Of a DNA stretch of 64,000 bases, positions 48,950 to 62,530 are shown piece by piece. Below the pieces are notes generated by a model. That model had not been told where the DNA came from and did not search any database. It saw nothing but the letters and a program-made list of their open reading frames with translations. This DNA is from Trochalopteron elliotii (Eukaryota; Chordata; Aves; Passeriformes; Leiothrichidae): assembly GCA_024734555.1 (NCBI GenBank), contig JANPWX010000033.1, positions 6,870,550 through 6,934,549 on the forward strand, given 5' to 3'. The first letter of the stretch is position 1; each line of letters opens with the position of its first letter. The position numbers and the translations under genes were made by a program.

Positions 48950-49172
48950 AACCCCTTCAGACATCAGGACAAAGATATCAGGAGGAATTTTTTTCCTGGA
49001 AAGGGGGGTCAGGCACTGGCAGGGGCTGCCCAGGGAGGTTTGGAGTCCCCACCCCTGGAGGTGCCCAAGGAAGGCCTGGACATGACAGGGCTGGGGACAA
49101 GGTGGGCACAGGTGGGACTCAGTCACCCTGGGGGTCTTTTCCAGCCTAAAGGATTCTGTAATACAGGAGAGG
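48950..49172 (+). mobile_element. CR1 LINE fragment (3' end)
   Basis: A sense copy: AGGAGGAATTTTTTTCCTGG, GGGCTGCCCAGGGAGGTTTG, AGTCCCCACCCCTGGAGGTG, GGGGGTCTTTTCCAGCCTAA and AGGATTCTGTAAT. Confidence 0.85.
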
Positions 49173-49777
49173 GGAATCCAGCCCAGATGTGCTCAGGAGT
49201 GCAGCCCAGGGTGGTTTCCAGCCTGCACTCCTGCCCATGCCCTGGGTGTCCCCCAGGTAGTTCTCAGCAGCTGGATAGTCCTTTTGCCTTTCCCAGGGAG
49301 CAGGGCTGGCTCAGCTGTGCTCAGGGCTGCCCTGTCACTGGGGAGCTGCTTCCTGAACCATTCACAGCCATGGATGGCCTGGAGCAGTTTTTGCATTTAT
49401 CAGGGCACCCCAGCCAAGCTCTGCTGTCACTGCAGAGCAGGGTGGGAGCCATGTCCTCAGCAAGGTCCCTTCAGGGCAAAAGCAGATGCCAGGCTCAGAG
49501 GCTCCTGCTTTAGTTAACTTTCCTCTGACAGGGTTGTGGATGGCAAGGCAGGTCTGTATATAACTGATATTGTATGTAATGCTCTTACACTGAGGTAACA
49601 GGTTTAATTTTCCATCAAAATATGTTCCTGGGGTGGTTACTACTTCTTTTCCATCAATTTTGAGCAGCCAAAGCACTTCTGCTATTATCACCTAAAAATT
49701 AGCTCTGGTTTTAGCACCTGGGTGTGGTACCTTGTAAAGCTCAACTTGTGTAAAATGGTGATAAATGGAGGCAATGA

Positions 49778-50428
<651 letters not shown>

Positions 50429-51377
50429 TAGCTGCAGCCTGAGATGTGTTCAGCAGGGAGCTGCTGCTGACATTAGAGGTGATTTCCCAGCCCCTCAGCT
50501 GCCCCCAGCCCACAATGTCCCTTTTGGTTCAATAGCAAAGTGCTGCAACTTGTTCCCAGCACTCATCCCTCTGACCAAAGCCCTGAGCAAAGGGAGAAAC
50601 CCAATCCAAACTGCAGGAAATCCACTTTTCCACGGGTGTGTGATTAGGTTTGTACGAATCAGGGGTGGAGGGGGGGACAGGGGACCTTTAACACAATCCC
50701 TGCCCAGCCCTGGAGCAGGCTGTGAATGAGAATGTCCAGGTACACATCGGTGGGAGCCGGCAGAGGGAATCAGCAGAGTCCTTTAGAATGATGACAATGC
50801 TTTCCAGGAGGATTACATTTTAATATTACCCCAGAAATTTCATTTACCAAACACATTGAGTGTATTTAAAGCCTGCGGCCCCGGCTTTGCAGCACAGCAA
50901 TCAGAATGTGGCAGGAGCAGCTATTTCACACAGCATCTCCCTGGCATCTGAAGTGAGTCAGCGCAGGATTATTCCTGGCAGACCTATAGTAGCTTAATAG
51001 TAATCGTATTTGTAATGTAATCAAAATGTATAGCAGGGTGTATTATCAAAGGCTGGCACAAAGCACTTTGATTTCTGGGAGCACAGTCCAGAGCACAATT
51101 CTCCACCGGGGCTGTTGGCTCAGCGGCTCTGGGAGAGAGAAAAGCCCTAAATCTGCCTTTTAAAGAAAAGGGGAAGATGAGCAAGGAGAGAGCTCCTGCC
51201 TGGGGGTGGAGGGTGAGAGATGCCTGTGCTGGGGAATCTGGGGTGCTCTGAAAGGTCCCAGGTCACAGCCTGGGCTTGGGGAGGGGGCTGAGCAGGGGGT
51301 CCCTGGGTGTCCCCAGGTGAGCTGCGCCTTTGCTGTGACCTCTGGGGCACAGCAGCCACAGCCACACTGAGATGATA

Positions 51378-51590
51378 AATCACAGAATCCTGGAATGGTT
51401 TGGGTCAGAAGGGATCTTGAATATCATCCATGGGCAGGGACAACTGCCACAGGCTGATCCAAGCCCCAGTGTCCAACCTGTCCTTGGACACTGCCAGGGG
51501 TCCAGGGGCTGCCACAGCTTCTCTGGGCACCCTGTACCAGGGCCTCCCCACCCTCACAGGGAAGGATTTCTCCCCAATATCCTGTGAGGT
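51378..51590 (-). mobile_element. CR1 LINE fragment (3' end)
   Basis: An antisense copy: CACAGAATCCTGGAATGGTT, TGTCCAACCTGTCCTTGGAC, CACAGCTTCTCTGGGCACCC and CCCACCCTCACAGGGAAGGA, ending at TTTCTCCCCAATATCC. Confidence 0.88.
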
Positions 51591-51937
51591 GTGGATGGGG
51601 AGCTGTTGCCTGGCTCTGCCTCTCATTCCCAGCGTTCAGCCAGGCAGGGGATGGAGCAGTGAATTACAAGGTCACTGAAAGGAGCCCTGGGAGTATCATC
51701 TTGGCTGTCCAGGGACGGGGGAGTGTCACCAGCTCCCTGCCAGGCTCTGCAGTGGATTTACATCTCCGTGCTGCTGCTCAGCGGGTTTGGACGCTCCAGA
51801 CTTGGCCAGACGCCGTCCTGTGTGGCTCGGGCAGGAGCCAGGACAGCTCTGTGCCCATCCCAGCCTGCCTGCAGCCCGTGGGCAGCCCAGCCATCTGCCT
51901 GCCTTAGTCACGGCACTGCTTCCCCTGGAGCACCAGC

Positions 51938-51962
51938 CTCCCCTTCCCTTCCCTTCCCTTCC
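51938..51962 (-). repeat. short (CCCTT)n run
   Basis: Four to five CCCTT units lie in CTCCCCTTCCCTTCCCTTCC. It is the complement of the AAGGG unit that is amplified in intron 3. Confidence 0.85.
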
Positions 51963-52074
51963 CCACCCAAAGCAGGAACGCTCAGCTCCTGCTTTTAGAG
52001 CTCAGCTGGCTGTTTCAAGAGCCCGTCTCTTTAATATTCTTCCTCCTTGAAGCAGACCGATATATTTAGGAGGC

Positions 52075-52210
52075 AGCTGCAGCCGAGCCCGGCGCTGCTC
52101 CGCTCTGCCGCGGCTGTCACGGGCTGCCTGCCGCGGCGGGGGCTGCTCAAGGTGACATTGCCACACGTGGGGCTGGCCGGGCCCTGCCGAGGCTGTCCTG
52201 CACACGGGAG
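52075..52210. promoter_or_regulatory. short CpG-rich patch in intron 10
   Basis: CpGs cluster in GCAGCCGAGCCCGGCGCTGC, TCTGCCGCGGCTGTCACGGG and CTGCCTGCCGCGGCGGGGGC. No exon is recognised. It is about 130 bp, too short to call an island with confidence. Confidence 0.25.
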
Positions 52211-52373
52211 GTGCTCCCGAATCCCCAGGCAGCTGAAAAGCTGAATTCCCCACTCTATCCCATCAGTGCCACGTGTTCTGCACAGCCCCATGGCCCCTGG
52301 GGATGCTGCTGGGTGTGATCCCCTGGGGCTGCCCCACACCTGGGGGGCTGTGCTGGGGGCAGCAGAGGCTGAG

Positions 52374-52630
52374 CCCCAGTTCCTCTGGGTGGCACTGCCA
52401 GGGTGGGAAATGCCCCATGGCTGCTGAATTCCAGTTCCTCTGGCTGGGAAATGCCCCATGGCTGCTGAATTCCAGTTCCTCTGGATGGCACTGCCAGGGT
52501 AGGAAATGCCCCATGGGTGCTGAATTCCAGTTCCTCTGGCTGGGAAATGCCCCGTGGCTGCTGACCCCAGTTCCCCTGGGTTAGGAACTGCCAGGGTGGG
52601 AAATGCCCCATGGCTGCTGACCCCAGTTCC
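52374..52630 (+). repeat. alternating minisatellite, 5 copies of GGGAAATGCCCC-type unit
   Basis: Five units share the core GGAAATGCCCC followed by TGGCTGCTGA and CCAGTTCC. Long units (about 65 bp) carry an extra GGCACTGCCAGGGT block that short units (about 46 bp) lack, and the two types alternate. Long reverse-strand frames here are repeat artefacts. Confidence 0.88.
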
Positions 52631-53606
52631 CCCACAGCCCTGGTTGTGGCAGTACTCCAGCTGCATCTCTTGTGGGCTCCCTGTCCTTCCTGTGTGAAAA
52701 GCAGGGCAAGGCTTATTTAAGGAGGAAATGAGCAATGGGAAATCTTTTATTATGTAATGCTGCCAACCTGCAGCTCCTGCAGTGCTCCAGCCTCTGTGTC
52801 CTTCCTTCTCTGGGTGGGATGGGGCAGCCCAGGGTTAATACGAGCTGGAGTCCCTCTCCAGCTTTCCTGGAGCCCCTTCAGTCCCTGGAAGGGGCTCTGA
52901 GCTCTCCTTGGAGCCTTCTCTTGTCCAGATGAACATTCCCAGCTCTCCCAGGCTGGCTCCAGAGGGGCTCCAGCCCTGGGAGCAGCTCTGGACTCCTCTG
53001 GATTCCTTTAACCCCATGTGAACATGAGCAGAGTGACCTCTCAGCCCAGGCTGGAAGGAGTGAGGAGAGGGGTGCAGCCCCTCCTACCTCCCCAGCCTGA
53101 TCAGGGGTCCCCTGCAGACCTGTGCACCCCCAGACTGCCACCCTGGGGGAGGGCTGGGAGTGTCACACGTCCCTCCTGGTGGTCGTGGATGGAGTTTGGT
53201 CCCCATGGGAACTGCTCATGTCTCCTGTGCACCCCTTGACTGAAGCCATGGAGTGCCTGGGGAAATGCCAGCAAGGACCTGCAGAGCAGCACTCTGAAAA
53301 TGGCTTCTGGCAAGAAGAGCAAATGTATTCCTGGGAAGTGAAAAACCTTTAGGGGTTCCTCCACTTGCCTTCTCCAGTGGATCTGTCTGCAGAGGGGCAG
53401 AGCTCCAGCCCTGAGCATTCCCAAGGAATTAGTCCTTATGGGCTCTGTATGGACAGGAACCCCTTCAGCCCACGGGGAGGACAAGGATAATGACTGTGTT
53501 TCCCTGGAATTACAGACTGAAGCTGCCAGCTGGGTCCTGTTTCTGACCCCTGCAGATTCCCTGCTCTGATAATCCTGCTGCTAACTGCCTGCTTCTTTCC
53601 CTTCAG

Positions 53607-53698
53607 GATCGCTTGTATTTTGTGATGGAATATGTGAATGGTGGGGACTTGATGTACCAGATCCAGCAGGTTGGGAGGTTCAAGGAGCCCCACGCTGT
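53607..53698 (+). CDS. PRKCB: PRKCB exon 11: kinase hinge and gatekeeper
   Basis: This 92-nt exon follows TTTCCCTTCAG and is followed by GTAAGT. It enters in phase 0 and ends with two bases of Val444. It encodes [20 protein letters not shown] followed by [10 protein letters not shown]. Met420 is the gatekeeper and Glu421-Tyr422-Val423 form the ATP-site hinge. Asp427 (GGD) is the usual ribose-contact residue. Position 431 is Gln where the human protein, as remembered, has His, a mild change away from the active site. Length equals the vertebrate exon. Confidence 0.98.
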
Positions 53699-54545
53699 GT
53701 AAGTGCAGTGGTTTGGCACCTCTGGGGTAGGTATGGGATGTACCTGTGTCACAGGGCTAGAAACAGAGTCCCAGGCACAGACATGGCAGTGCAACTCCTG
53801 GGCAGAAATCAGGAATGGGAAGATGCAGAACTCTGCCTGATGCTGGTGCCTCCACCTCACCCTTGGGTTATATTGTATTTTTAAGTAATTGAGCTGAATA
53901 GATAAATTTAGGTAAATAAAGGGACAAGGGAGGGGAGTTTGAAGGCTTTCTGGGAGACATCAGGCCTCTGTTCTGCCTGGTCCTTTCCCATTGGACAAGA
54001 AGGATGTTGAGTTTTGGCTCTTCTGCCAAAAGAAGTGGCCAACCCAAGTGTTAACTGGGGGCTTTTGGCTCCTGTTCCTTGAGAGCTGGACAGAGCAGGA
54101 TGTGTTCCTAAAAGCCTTCAGATGCTCACATAAAACCCACAAGCACTAAGCAGAGCCCAGTGGGCTGAACCCCCCTGGCAGAGTCCTCTGAGCCCTGGGA
54201 TAGTTCAAAAGCCAGTGGTGGCAGCACTGCTGGCTCTGGGAGCAGGGATGGCTTTCCCAGCCTCACTGCCAGCGTGTGTGAGGAGCAGCCGTGGATCCAG
54301 CTCTGGCTTAATTTGTGTAACCAGAAGTGACAGCCCCCAGCAGCCCGGTGGCATCACTGCCCGGTGCGAGCTCAGGCTGCCTCGGGTCCTCCTGGTGTGA
54401 TCCTTCTCTGGAATTTCCCTGCCCTGGCTGCCTTGTCCTCTGGTCACATCTGCCTGACGCATTTCCTTCACTGCCGTCCGATTGGGAAGGTTTTCATTTA
54501 TCTCCTTTAATTATCAGTCTCCCTTTTAAACTTTAAATCTTTCAG
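53699..54545 (+). other. PRKCB: intron 11 (847 bp)
   Basis: A phase 2 intron with a GTAAGT donor and an acceptor CTTTAAATCTTTCAG. No repeats are recognised. Confidence 0.97.
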
Positions 54546-54608
54546 ATTCTACGCAGCAGAAATAGCCATCGGGCTCTTCTTCCTGCAGAGCAAAGGCATC
54601 ATTTATCG
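54546..54608 (+). CDS. PRKCB: PRKCB exon 12: kinase helix E to start of catalytic loop
   Basis: This 63-nt exon follows TCTTTCAG and is followed by GTAGGT. It completes Val444 and ends with two bases of Arg465. It encodes FYAAEIAIGLFFLQSKGIIY. FLQSKGIIY is the beta form of this helix, where alpha has a different residue pattern. The catalytic YRD motif is split here: Tyr464 is in this exon, Arg465 spans the junction and Asp466 is in exon 13. Length equals the vertebrate exon. Confidence 0.98.
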
Positions 54609-56628
<2,020 letters not shown>

Positions 56629-57684
56629 TGACAAACCCGGGAGCTCAGCTCTGCCCCTCACCGTGTGTGATAGAGGCTTCCAGCACAGCATGACCAGTGA
56701 CAAACAGGGAATTATCAGGGGATAATATTTTCATGTGGAGTGGAAATGCTTAGATCTCTCCAGCTCCCTGATTGCAGTGAGGAGCTGTGTGTCTGATGGG
56801 GAAGGGCTCCCCATCCATGGCTCTAGATCCCCACAAAATGATTTAGCATATGCTTATTACTGATGTAATAGTCACACATGACACTTCCATGAAGTGCTGT
56901 ATGGGCACAGTTTAATGCCAGACTTGTGAAATTCAGAGGAGTGATTATTCTCAAATGTCTGTTCCCTTCACTTAAAAATATCCCTCTAAACTCTCGTCAC
57001 TCTGCTGAATTTGCAAAGATGAAGTTAATATTTATTCATTTAAATGTTTTAGAGAAAGAGATTCTCTTTGCTGGGACATCAGTGCACTTGTGTGCTAAAG
57101 CACACTGTGTTTGCTGCACCCAGGGAGGTTTCCCATTATTGATCCAACATGTGTTCCATCCCTCATCCCAGCAGGATTAATACTGGTGGTGTTGGTGCAG
57201 AGCTTGTCACTGTGGGTGATTAATGCTCCTTCAAAGCAGGACAAATGACCAGTTCTCCATGTGTTTGCCCAAGTGTTTTCACTTTAACTCTTATTTCCTT
57301 CTCCTTGATTTAATTTGTTTTTTTTCTTCCAAAAGAAAAAGAGCAAATAGGAAATTAGAATGCAAATCACTTTGGCACCCAGGAAAGGAATTAAAACCTG
57401 CTGCCCCTGACATGAGTCCCAGAGGACAATCCCTCTGCATTTGGGAACAGCATTGGGGTTGTGTGGTTGTGCTGCCATGGCCACACTCCAGACTGGGCCC
57501 TTCTGCTGCTCCTCCTTCAGGGAGCTGCAACGTGCTCAGGCCAGTGTGGCTCCAGGGTGAAACTGTCCTGCGATTTGCTTGACCCATTTCTGGGCCTTTT
57601 TCTGTTCCAAGCAGAGCTGTGCGTGCCCAGGTGACAGGGACAGCCTGTGAGCCAACAGCCCCGTGTGTGATTCCCTCTGAACAA

Positions 57685-57750
57685 AGCTGCTGTCACCTGC
57701 TGGGCTGTGTCACCTGCTGGGCTGGGCTGTGTCACCTGCTGGCCTGTGAC
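57685..57750 (+). repeat. short tandem of GTGTCACCTGCTGGGCTG
   Basis: CACCTGCTGGGCTGTGTCAC and its near copy repeat about three times with a 5-bp length difference between units. It carries three CACCTG E-box hexamers as a consequence. Confidence 0.75.
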
Positions 57751-57896
57751 CTTCCCAAACCAGCAGTGGGGGACTGCACAGGACAGGGGATTCCTTTTAA
57801 GTGCTCTTTCCTTTTAAAGGCCTTGATGGTGTGAACTGTTCACACTCGAATTTGCCAGGACGCTGGTGAAGAGCAAGGGGAGGGACTCAGAGTATG

Positions 57897-57995
57897 CTCA
57901 GGGGAGGGATTTCAGTGCTGAAATGTGTCCCGGGGGGAATTTCAGTACTGAAATGTGTCCCAGGGGAGGGTTTTCGGTGCTGAAATGTGTCCCAG
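57897..57995 (+). repeat. 35-bp tandem, 3 copies, with TTCAGTnCTGAA palindrome
   Basis: Three copies carry TTTCAGTGCTGAAATGTGTC, TTTCAGTACTGAAATGTGTC and TTTCGGTGCTGAAATGTGTC, each followed by CC(C/A)GGGG. The second copy holds a perfect 12-bp palindrome. The array ends about 100 bp upstream of the exon 14 acceptor. Confidence 0.88.
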
Positions 57996-58059
57996 GGAAT
58001 TACCCCATCCCTGTGACCTGCTTCAGCCCAGCCTGGCTGTGCCCTGAGCTGCCAGGTGA

Positions 58060-58191
<132 letters not shown>

Positions 58192-58441
58192 TAATTGATT
58201 CCTCTGGGCTGGGTGATGTTCCAGTGTGAGCACAGGGGGATTTGCCATGCTTGGCTGGTTGGATGGGGCATCTCCTTGAGCTGAAGGTGACACTGGGGGC
58301 ACAGCCCCGGGGACTGCAGTGACAAGACTCGTGTCACTGTGTGGCACACCCAGGGCTGGCTCCATGGCCAAGGACCACAGCAGCACAGGGGGGCCTTTGA
58401 GGTCCAGGAATGCCCCTGGAGCTGTGTCTGCTTTGCTCTAG

Positions 58442-58549
58442 GCCCCCTTTGAGGGAGAAGATGAGGACGAGCTCTTCCAGTCCATCATGGAGCACAATGT
58501 GGCCTACCCCAAGTCCATGTCCAAGGAGGCAGTGGCCATCTGCAAAGGG
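58442..58549 (+). CDS. PRKCB: PRKCB exon 15: kinase C-lobe, helix G region
   Basis: This 108-nt, phase 0 to phase 0 exon follows TTTGCTCTAG and is followed by GTAAGG. It encodes [20 protein letters not shown] followed by [16 protein letters not shown] (residues 539-574). The acidic DEDELF segment and [15 protein letters not shown] match the beta isoform. The preceding intron 14 (58180-58441) is only 262 bp and contains nothing recognisable. Confidence 0.98.
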
Positions 58550-61500
58550 GTAAGGGCTGGGCTGGGCCCTCTGCTGGGCTGGGGGAGTGTGGGGAGGGAC
58601 AGCCTGCACCCCTGGGCTCCCAGCTCACCCCACTGCCCCCCAGCGTGAGCAGGCTCTGGCAATGTTGGGGTCTGGTCCCTGTGTGCCCTCCAGCCCTAAA
58701 ACCACAACTTGTGCTACTGAGTGTGTATGTACTAAACCCAGGTTAAAATCACACCTGCATCCTCTCCATCCCCTTACACTGAGCAGAAATACAGCTGGGA
58801 CCTGGGGCTGGCCTGTGGGCAGGGGAGGGTCAGGAGGGCACTGGGGTGTTGTGTGGGAGGTGGGAAGGGAGGGCTCCTGCCCAGACGCCCTGTGCCACAC
58901 CAGGTGAGGAACTTTTGCCTGAAATGAAAAATGATGCTCAGGGAAAATGGATGTGATTCCCAAATAGTTTTCCCAACATCAGACACAAAACCTTCATCCT
59001 TCCACTTAGCTGTGACAAGTTGCCCTTCAGGACAACCTGAAGCTCTGGTGGTGTCTCCAGGAGGTCAGGGCAGCCTTTTCATTATCATGTCTCTTAATTT
59101 GCAGTGAAGCTCTGCCTTGCCCAGCATCCCAAGCTGGGCTCTCCACGGACTGGGCCTGAGCCTGACTTAATTGCAGCCTGAGTTAATTTGGGATGTGATG
59201 GATAATGGCTGGTGAGGTCCTGATGTTGTTCTGTGTGCCTGGGGCTGAGCCTCACTCACCCCCCAGTGCCACACACTGCTATAAATAAGTGTTTGTGTAG
59301 GAATTTAAGAAATGTTTGCTTATAATAGTTAATATTGAAAATATCTGAATGTTCTCTCTCTCAAAATAGTGTTTCTATCTACAAATGACACATCCTGCGC
59401 TCACCGCTCCCACTGCGGCATTTAAGAGCCTCTTCCTGGCGTTGCCAGGATTCTCAGCTGGTGTTAAAGAGGAATAGTCACTTGTCCCGTGGGGAAAAGC
59501 TGCTGCAGGTGTTGCCACCCTGAGAGGGGCACAGGGAGGGGGTGCTGCCCTGCCACAGTCGGCAGGATGCAGGAAAATCAAGTCCTTAATTCAGAAAGCA
59601 GGCGGGTGTTTGGAGGGAGATTCCCACCGAGGCTGTCACCATCTCCCATCCTCTTGCTGCCGTTTTTTGGGATGTAAAGGGAAAATCCAGCGTGTCCCTG
59701 GTCAGGCAGGGGGTGGGGGACACTCAGTGCTGCTGAGCATCCCCCAGCCCCGGGGCAGCAGAGGCTGGAGAAGGGCCCAGGCTCAGGGCTGGCTTTGTTT
59801 GCTGCTGCATCAGGCACGACGTGGGGGCTGTAAATCAGCGAGCAGGGACTGCGGCTGCAGCGGCTGCTGGGTGTAGCTGCCGTGGCTCTCCTCGCTCTGG
59901 AGACTGGAGGCTGCATGGGAGGATATTTGGGCAGGCAGGGAGGGCTGGTTCTCCATAAATTCCCATGGTTTTTTGCAGCAGTGGTGATTCCCTCTGTGTT
60001 ACTGTTGCTTCAAAACCTTATGGCATTTTTTGCCACCACCAAACTGCTACACCAGAAAGTTTAATTAAAACTCTGTGTGGGATTTAAGAACATTTTAGTA
60101 AGCTGGGAACTAAGTGTTTACCTTTTCCCCTGGAATACAGTGAAATAGGTCCTGATGAGCTGCAGTGAGCTGTTGGTGTTGGGTATGGCAGGGCTCCCAG
60201 CAGGACACAAACCCAGCAGGGAGCTGGAGAAATCTCTGCCCTCACCTGTGAGGGGTTTGGGATTTCACCACCACCTTCTCCAAACCCATTTTGCCATTCC
60301 CCCACAGTTTCACTCCGATGTGCTGTTGCCAGTCCCCCCTTCCTGCTGCACTGCTGGGAGATGTAATGTGTTTGCTCCTGACAGCCTGGGCCCCAGCAGA
60401 GCCCAGAGCCAGGGGTTAATCAGGGATCCTTGGCTGGGCAGGAACCTGGAGCATTCCCCAGGCTCAGGGGCTGGCCAGTCAGCAGCAATTAACAGGTCAA
60501 ATGGAGCAGTGCCCTGCTCTGCTGTCAGCTGGAGTTTGTTTCTGCAGGCTGACCCCAGAGCTGTGCCCATGTGCAGGGGCTCAGGGTGCCTCTCCTGAGT
60601 CTCAGGTTGGTTCCCACGGGCCAGGCTCCTGTGCTGGCCTTTCCCACCCCGTGGGAGGGGATTGGTGGTGCCTGAGCAGAGCAGGTGGTCTGTGGCTATC
60701 AGCTCCCTCTTCATCTCTGCCTGATAGCAAAGGCATGGGATGTTTTCTGTGGTATTTTGGGAATATTTACAGGTGTTTTGGGGGTTTTCCCCTGGTGCTG
60801 CTGCCTGAGGAAAGCCCACCAGGGCTGCAGTCTGTGCTGCTGCCACACGTGTTTGAGAGGCCAGGATACCTCTGCCACCCTCCCAGGCTCCTGGGATTTC
60901 TTGTTGGGTTTTTATTTTATAAAGGGCTGTGTGCTGCAGTGCCAAGGGAAACTCAATTATTAACGAAAAGAAAGTTGGAGAAATATTCTTGCTTTTGTTT
61001 TTGCTGACCCCTCCCTCCATGGCCCTCCAGCTTGGCTCCAGCCTGGCTCCCTGCTTGAGGACAGGCTGTGCAAGGCTGGTGCTGATGCCAGTCACATCCT
61101 GGCCCTGAGCAGAGGCTGGAAGATCCCTGGCCCAGCCTGCAGAGCCTGCCAGGCCCTCACTGTTTGTGGATGGGCTTTCCAGGGAGATGCTGCCTCACGG
61201 AAGCTGCTCTCCATCACTCTTGCAGCTGCAGATGCCATCACAGCTGGAGGCCTGGGATGTAGAGCTGTTTGCTCACAGAGCAGTTGGTGGCTCTGCTCTC
61301 ACCTTGTGTTTGTTGGAGTTTTTTTGTCTTTTCAGGGTTTTAGGTTTGGGTTTTCTTTTTTCCCAGGGTTTTCCTTGCTTTCAGAGCCCTGTTGCAGCTG
61401 TTAAAGATCAGCTTTCCTGAGCAAGTTTGTTGTGTGCCATGGAGGTGGCAGGGCTGACCTGTGACCAGGCAGTGGGTGGGATGTGGCTCAGCTCTCCAGC

Positions 61501-62389
61501 TGTAGCATTGGCACCTCCTGTCCCTCCCAGGGGCTCTCACAGACCCCCAGCCCTGGGACACAGAGTCAGGCTTGCACAGCCCTAGCATCAGGATGGACTG
61601 CTCTGTTTTTAATGAAGCAGTGCTTTTGTTGCAGGTACAAAGCTCATTTTCTCCATCCTTATCAATGTCTTGTGAATCTCTGGAATCTCCATCTCATCTC
61701 TGAGCACGGCTCAAACCCTGCCCCAGGATATTACTGTTGTACAGCTGCCCATAGTTCCTGGGGCCCTTTTCCCTTATTGAGCCAGTGAAGAGGAGAAGTT
61801 TAGATGATAAACAACATTAATGGCCTGTTTGTGCTATTTTTCCTCCAAATTGACTCTCTCGTTAGAAATCTACCTCGTGTTTGTGCTGCCACGGCTCCAG
61901 AGGTGAGGGGGTTCTGCTTCCAGGGCTGATGAAAGCTTTGGAGGACAGATTCCATCTGAAAGGGGCAGTGACTTCTAGAGTTAACTCTGCAGATGCTGAG
62001 AAGTTTGTGGCAAACAAAGGGACTGCTGAGCAGCTCCCCTGCTGCTGCCAGCAGTCTGCCTCTGGTGCTGAGGGAGCCCTGCCAGCACCCCAGAGTTGTT
62101 CCTTGGCAAACCACTTTCATTCCCAGAGGGAAAGGGGATGTGGTCATCCCACCAGTGCTTGTGTACCTGCCATCTGCACATTCTGCTCTCATAAGCCACT
62201 GTCAACTTTCCCTGTCCCTGAGTCACTCCAGCTTCTTCCTCAGTGCTCTCTCCTTGGAGCCCCAAGGGCATCTGGAGGAGATGGGACCCCAATGTCCAGC
62301 TGGGAAACAGCTCCCTGGGGCCTTCCCAGAGGGGTCATTTAGGGGGGCAGTGGGACAGGCAGTGACTGTTTGCTCCCTGCTGTCCCCAG
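58550..62389 (+). other. PRKCB: intron 15 (3,840 bp)
   Basis: A phase 0 intron with a GTAAGG donor and a CTGCTGTCCCCAG acceptor. No CR1 copy or other known repeat is recognised in it, which is unusual for an intron of this size in this window. The sequence is mixed with a few T-rich stretches (for example 61316-61375). No exon was found. Confidence 0.93.
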
Positions 62390-62530
62390 CTGATGACCAA
62401 GCACCCCGCCAAGCGCCTGGGCTGCGGCCCCGAGGGGGAGAGGGACATCAAGGAGCACGCCTTCTTCCGCTACATCGACTGGGACAAGCTGGAGCGCAAG
62501 GAGATCCAGCCCCCCTTCAAGCCAAAGGCT
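62390..62530 (+). CDS. PRKCB: PRKCB exon 16: end of kinase domain, start of AGC tail
   Basis: This 141-nt, phase 0 to phase 0 exon follows TGTCCCCAG and is followed by GTAAGT. It encodes [20 protein letters not shown], then [20 protein letters not shown] and PPFKPKA (residues 575-621). KRLG and the PPFKPKA segment mark the end of the catalytic core and the start of the AGC tail. It is the last exon common to beta-I and beta-II. The turn-motif and hydrophobic-motif phosphosites are in the alternative terminal exons, not found here. Three conservative differences from human are noted from memory: PAKR, WDKLE and PPFKP. Confidence 0.98.
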
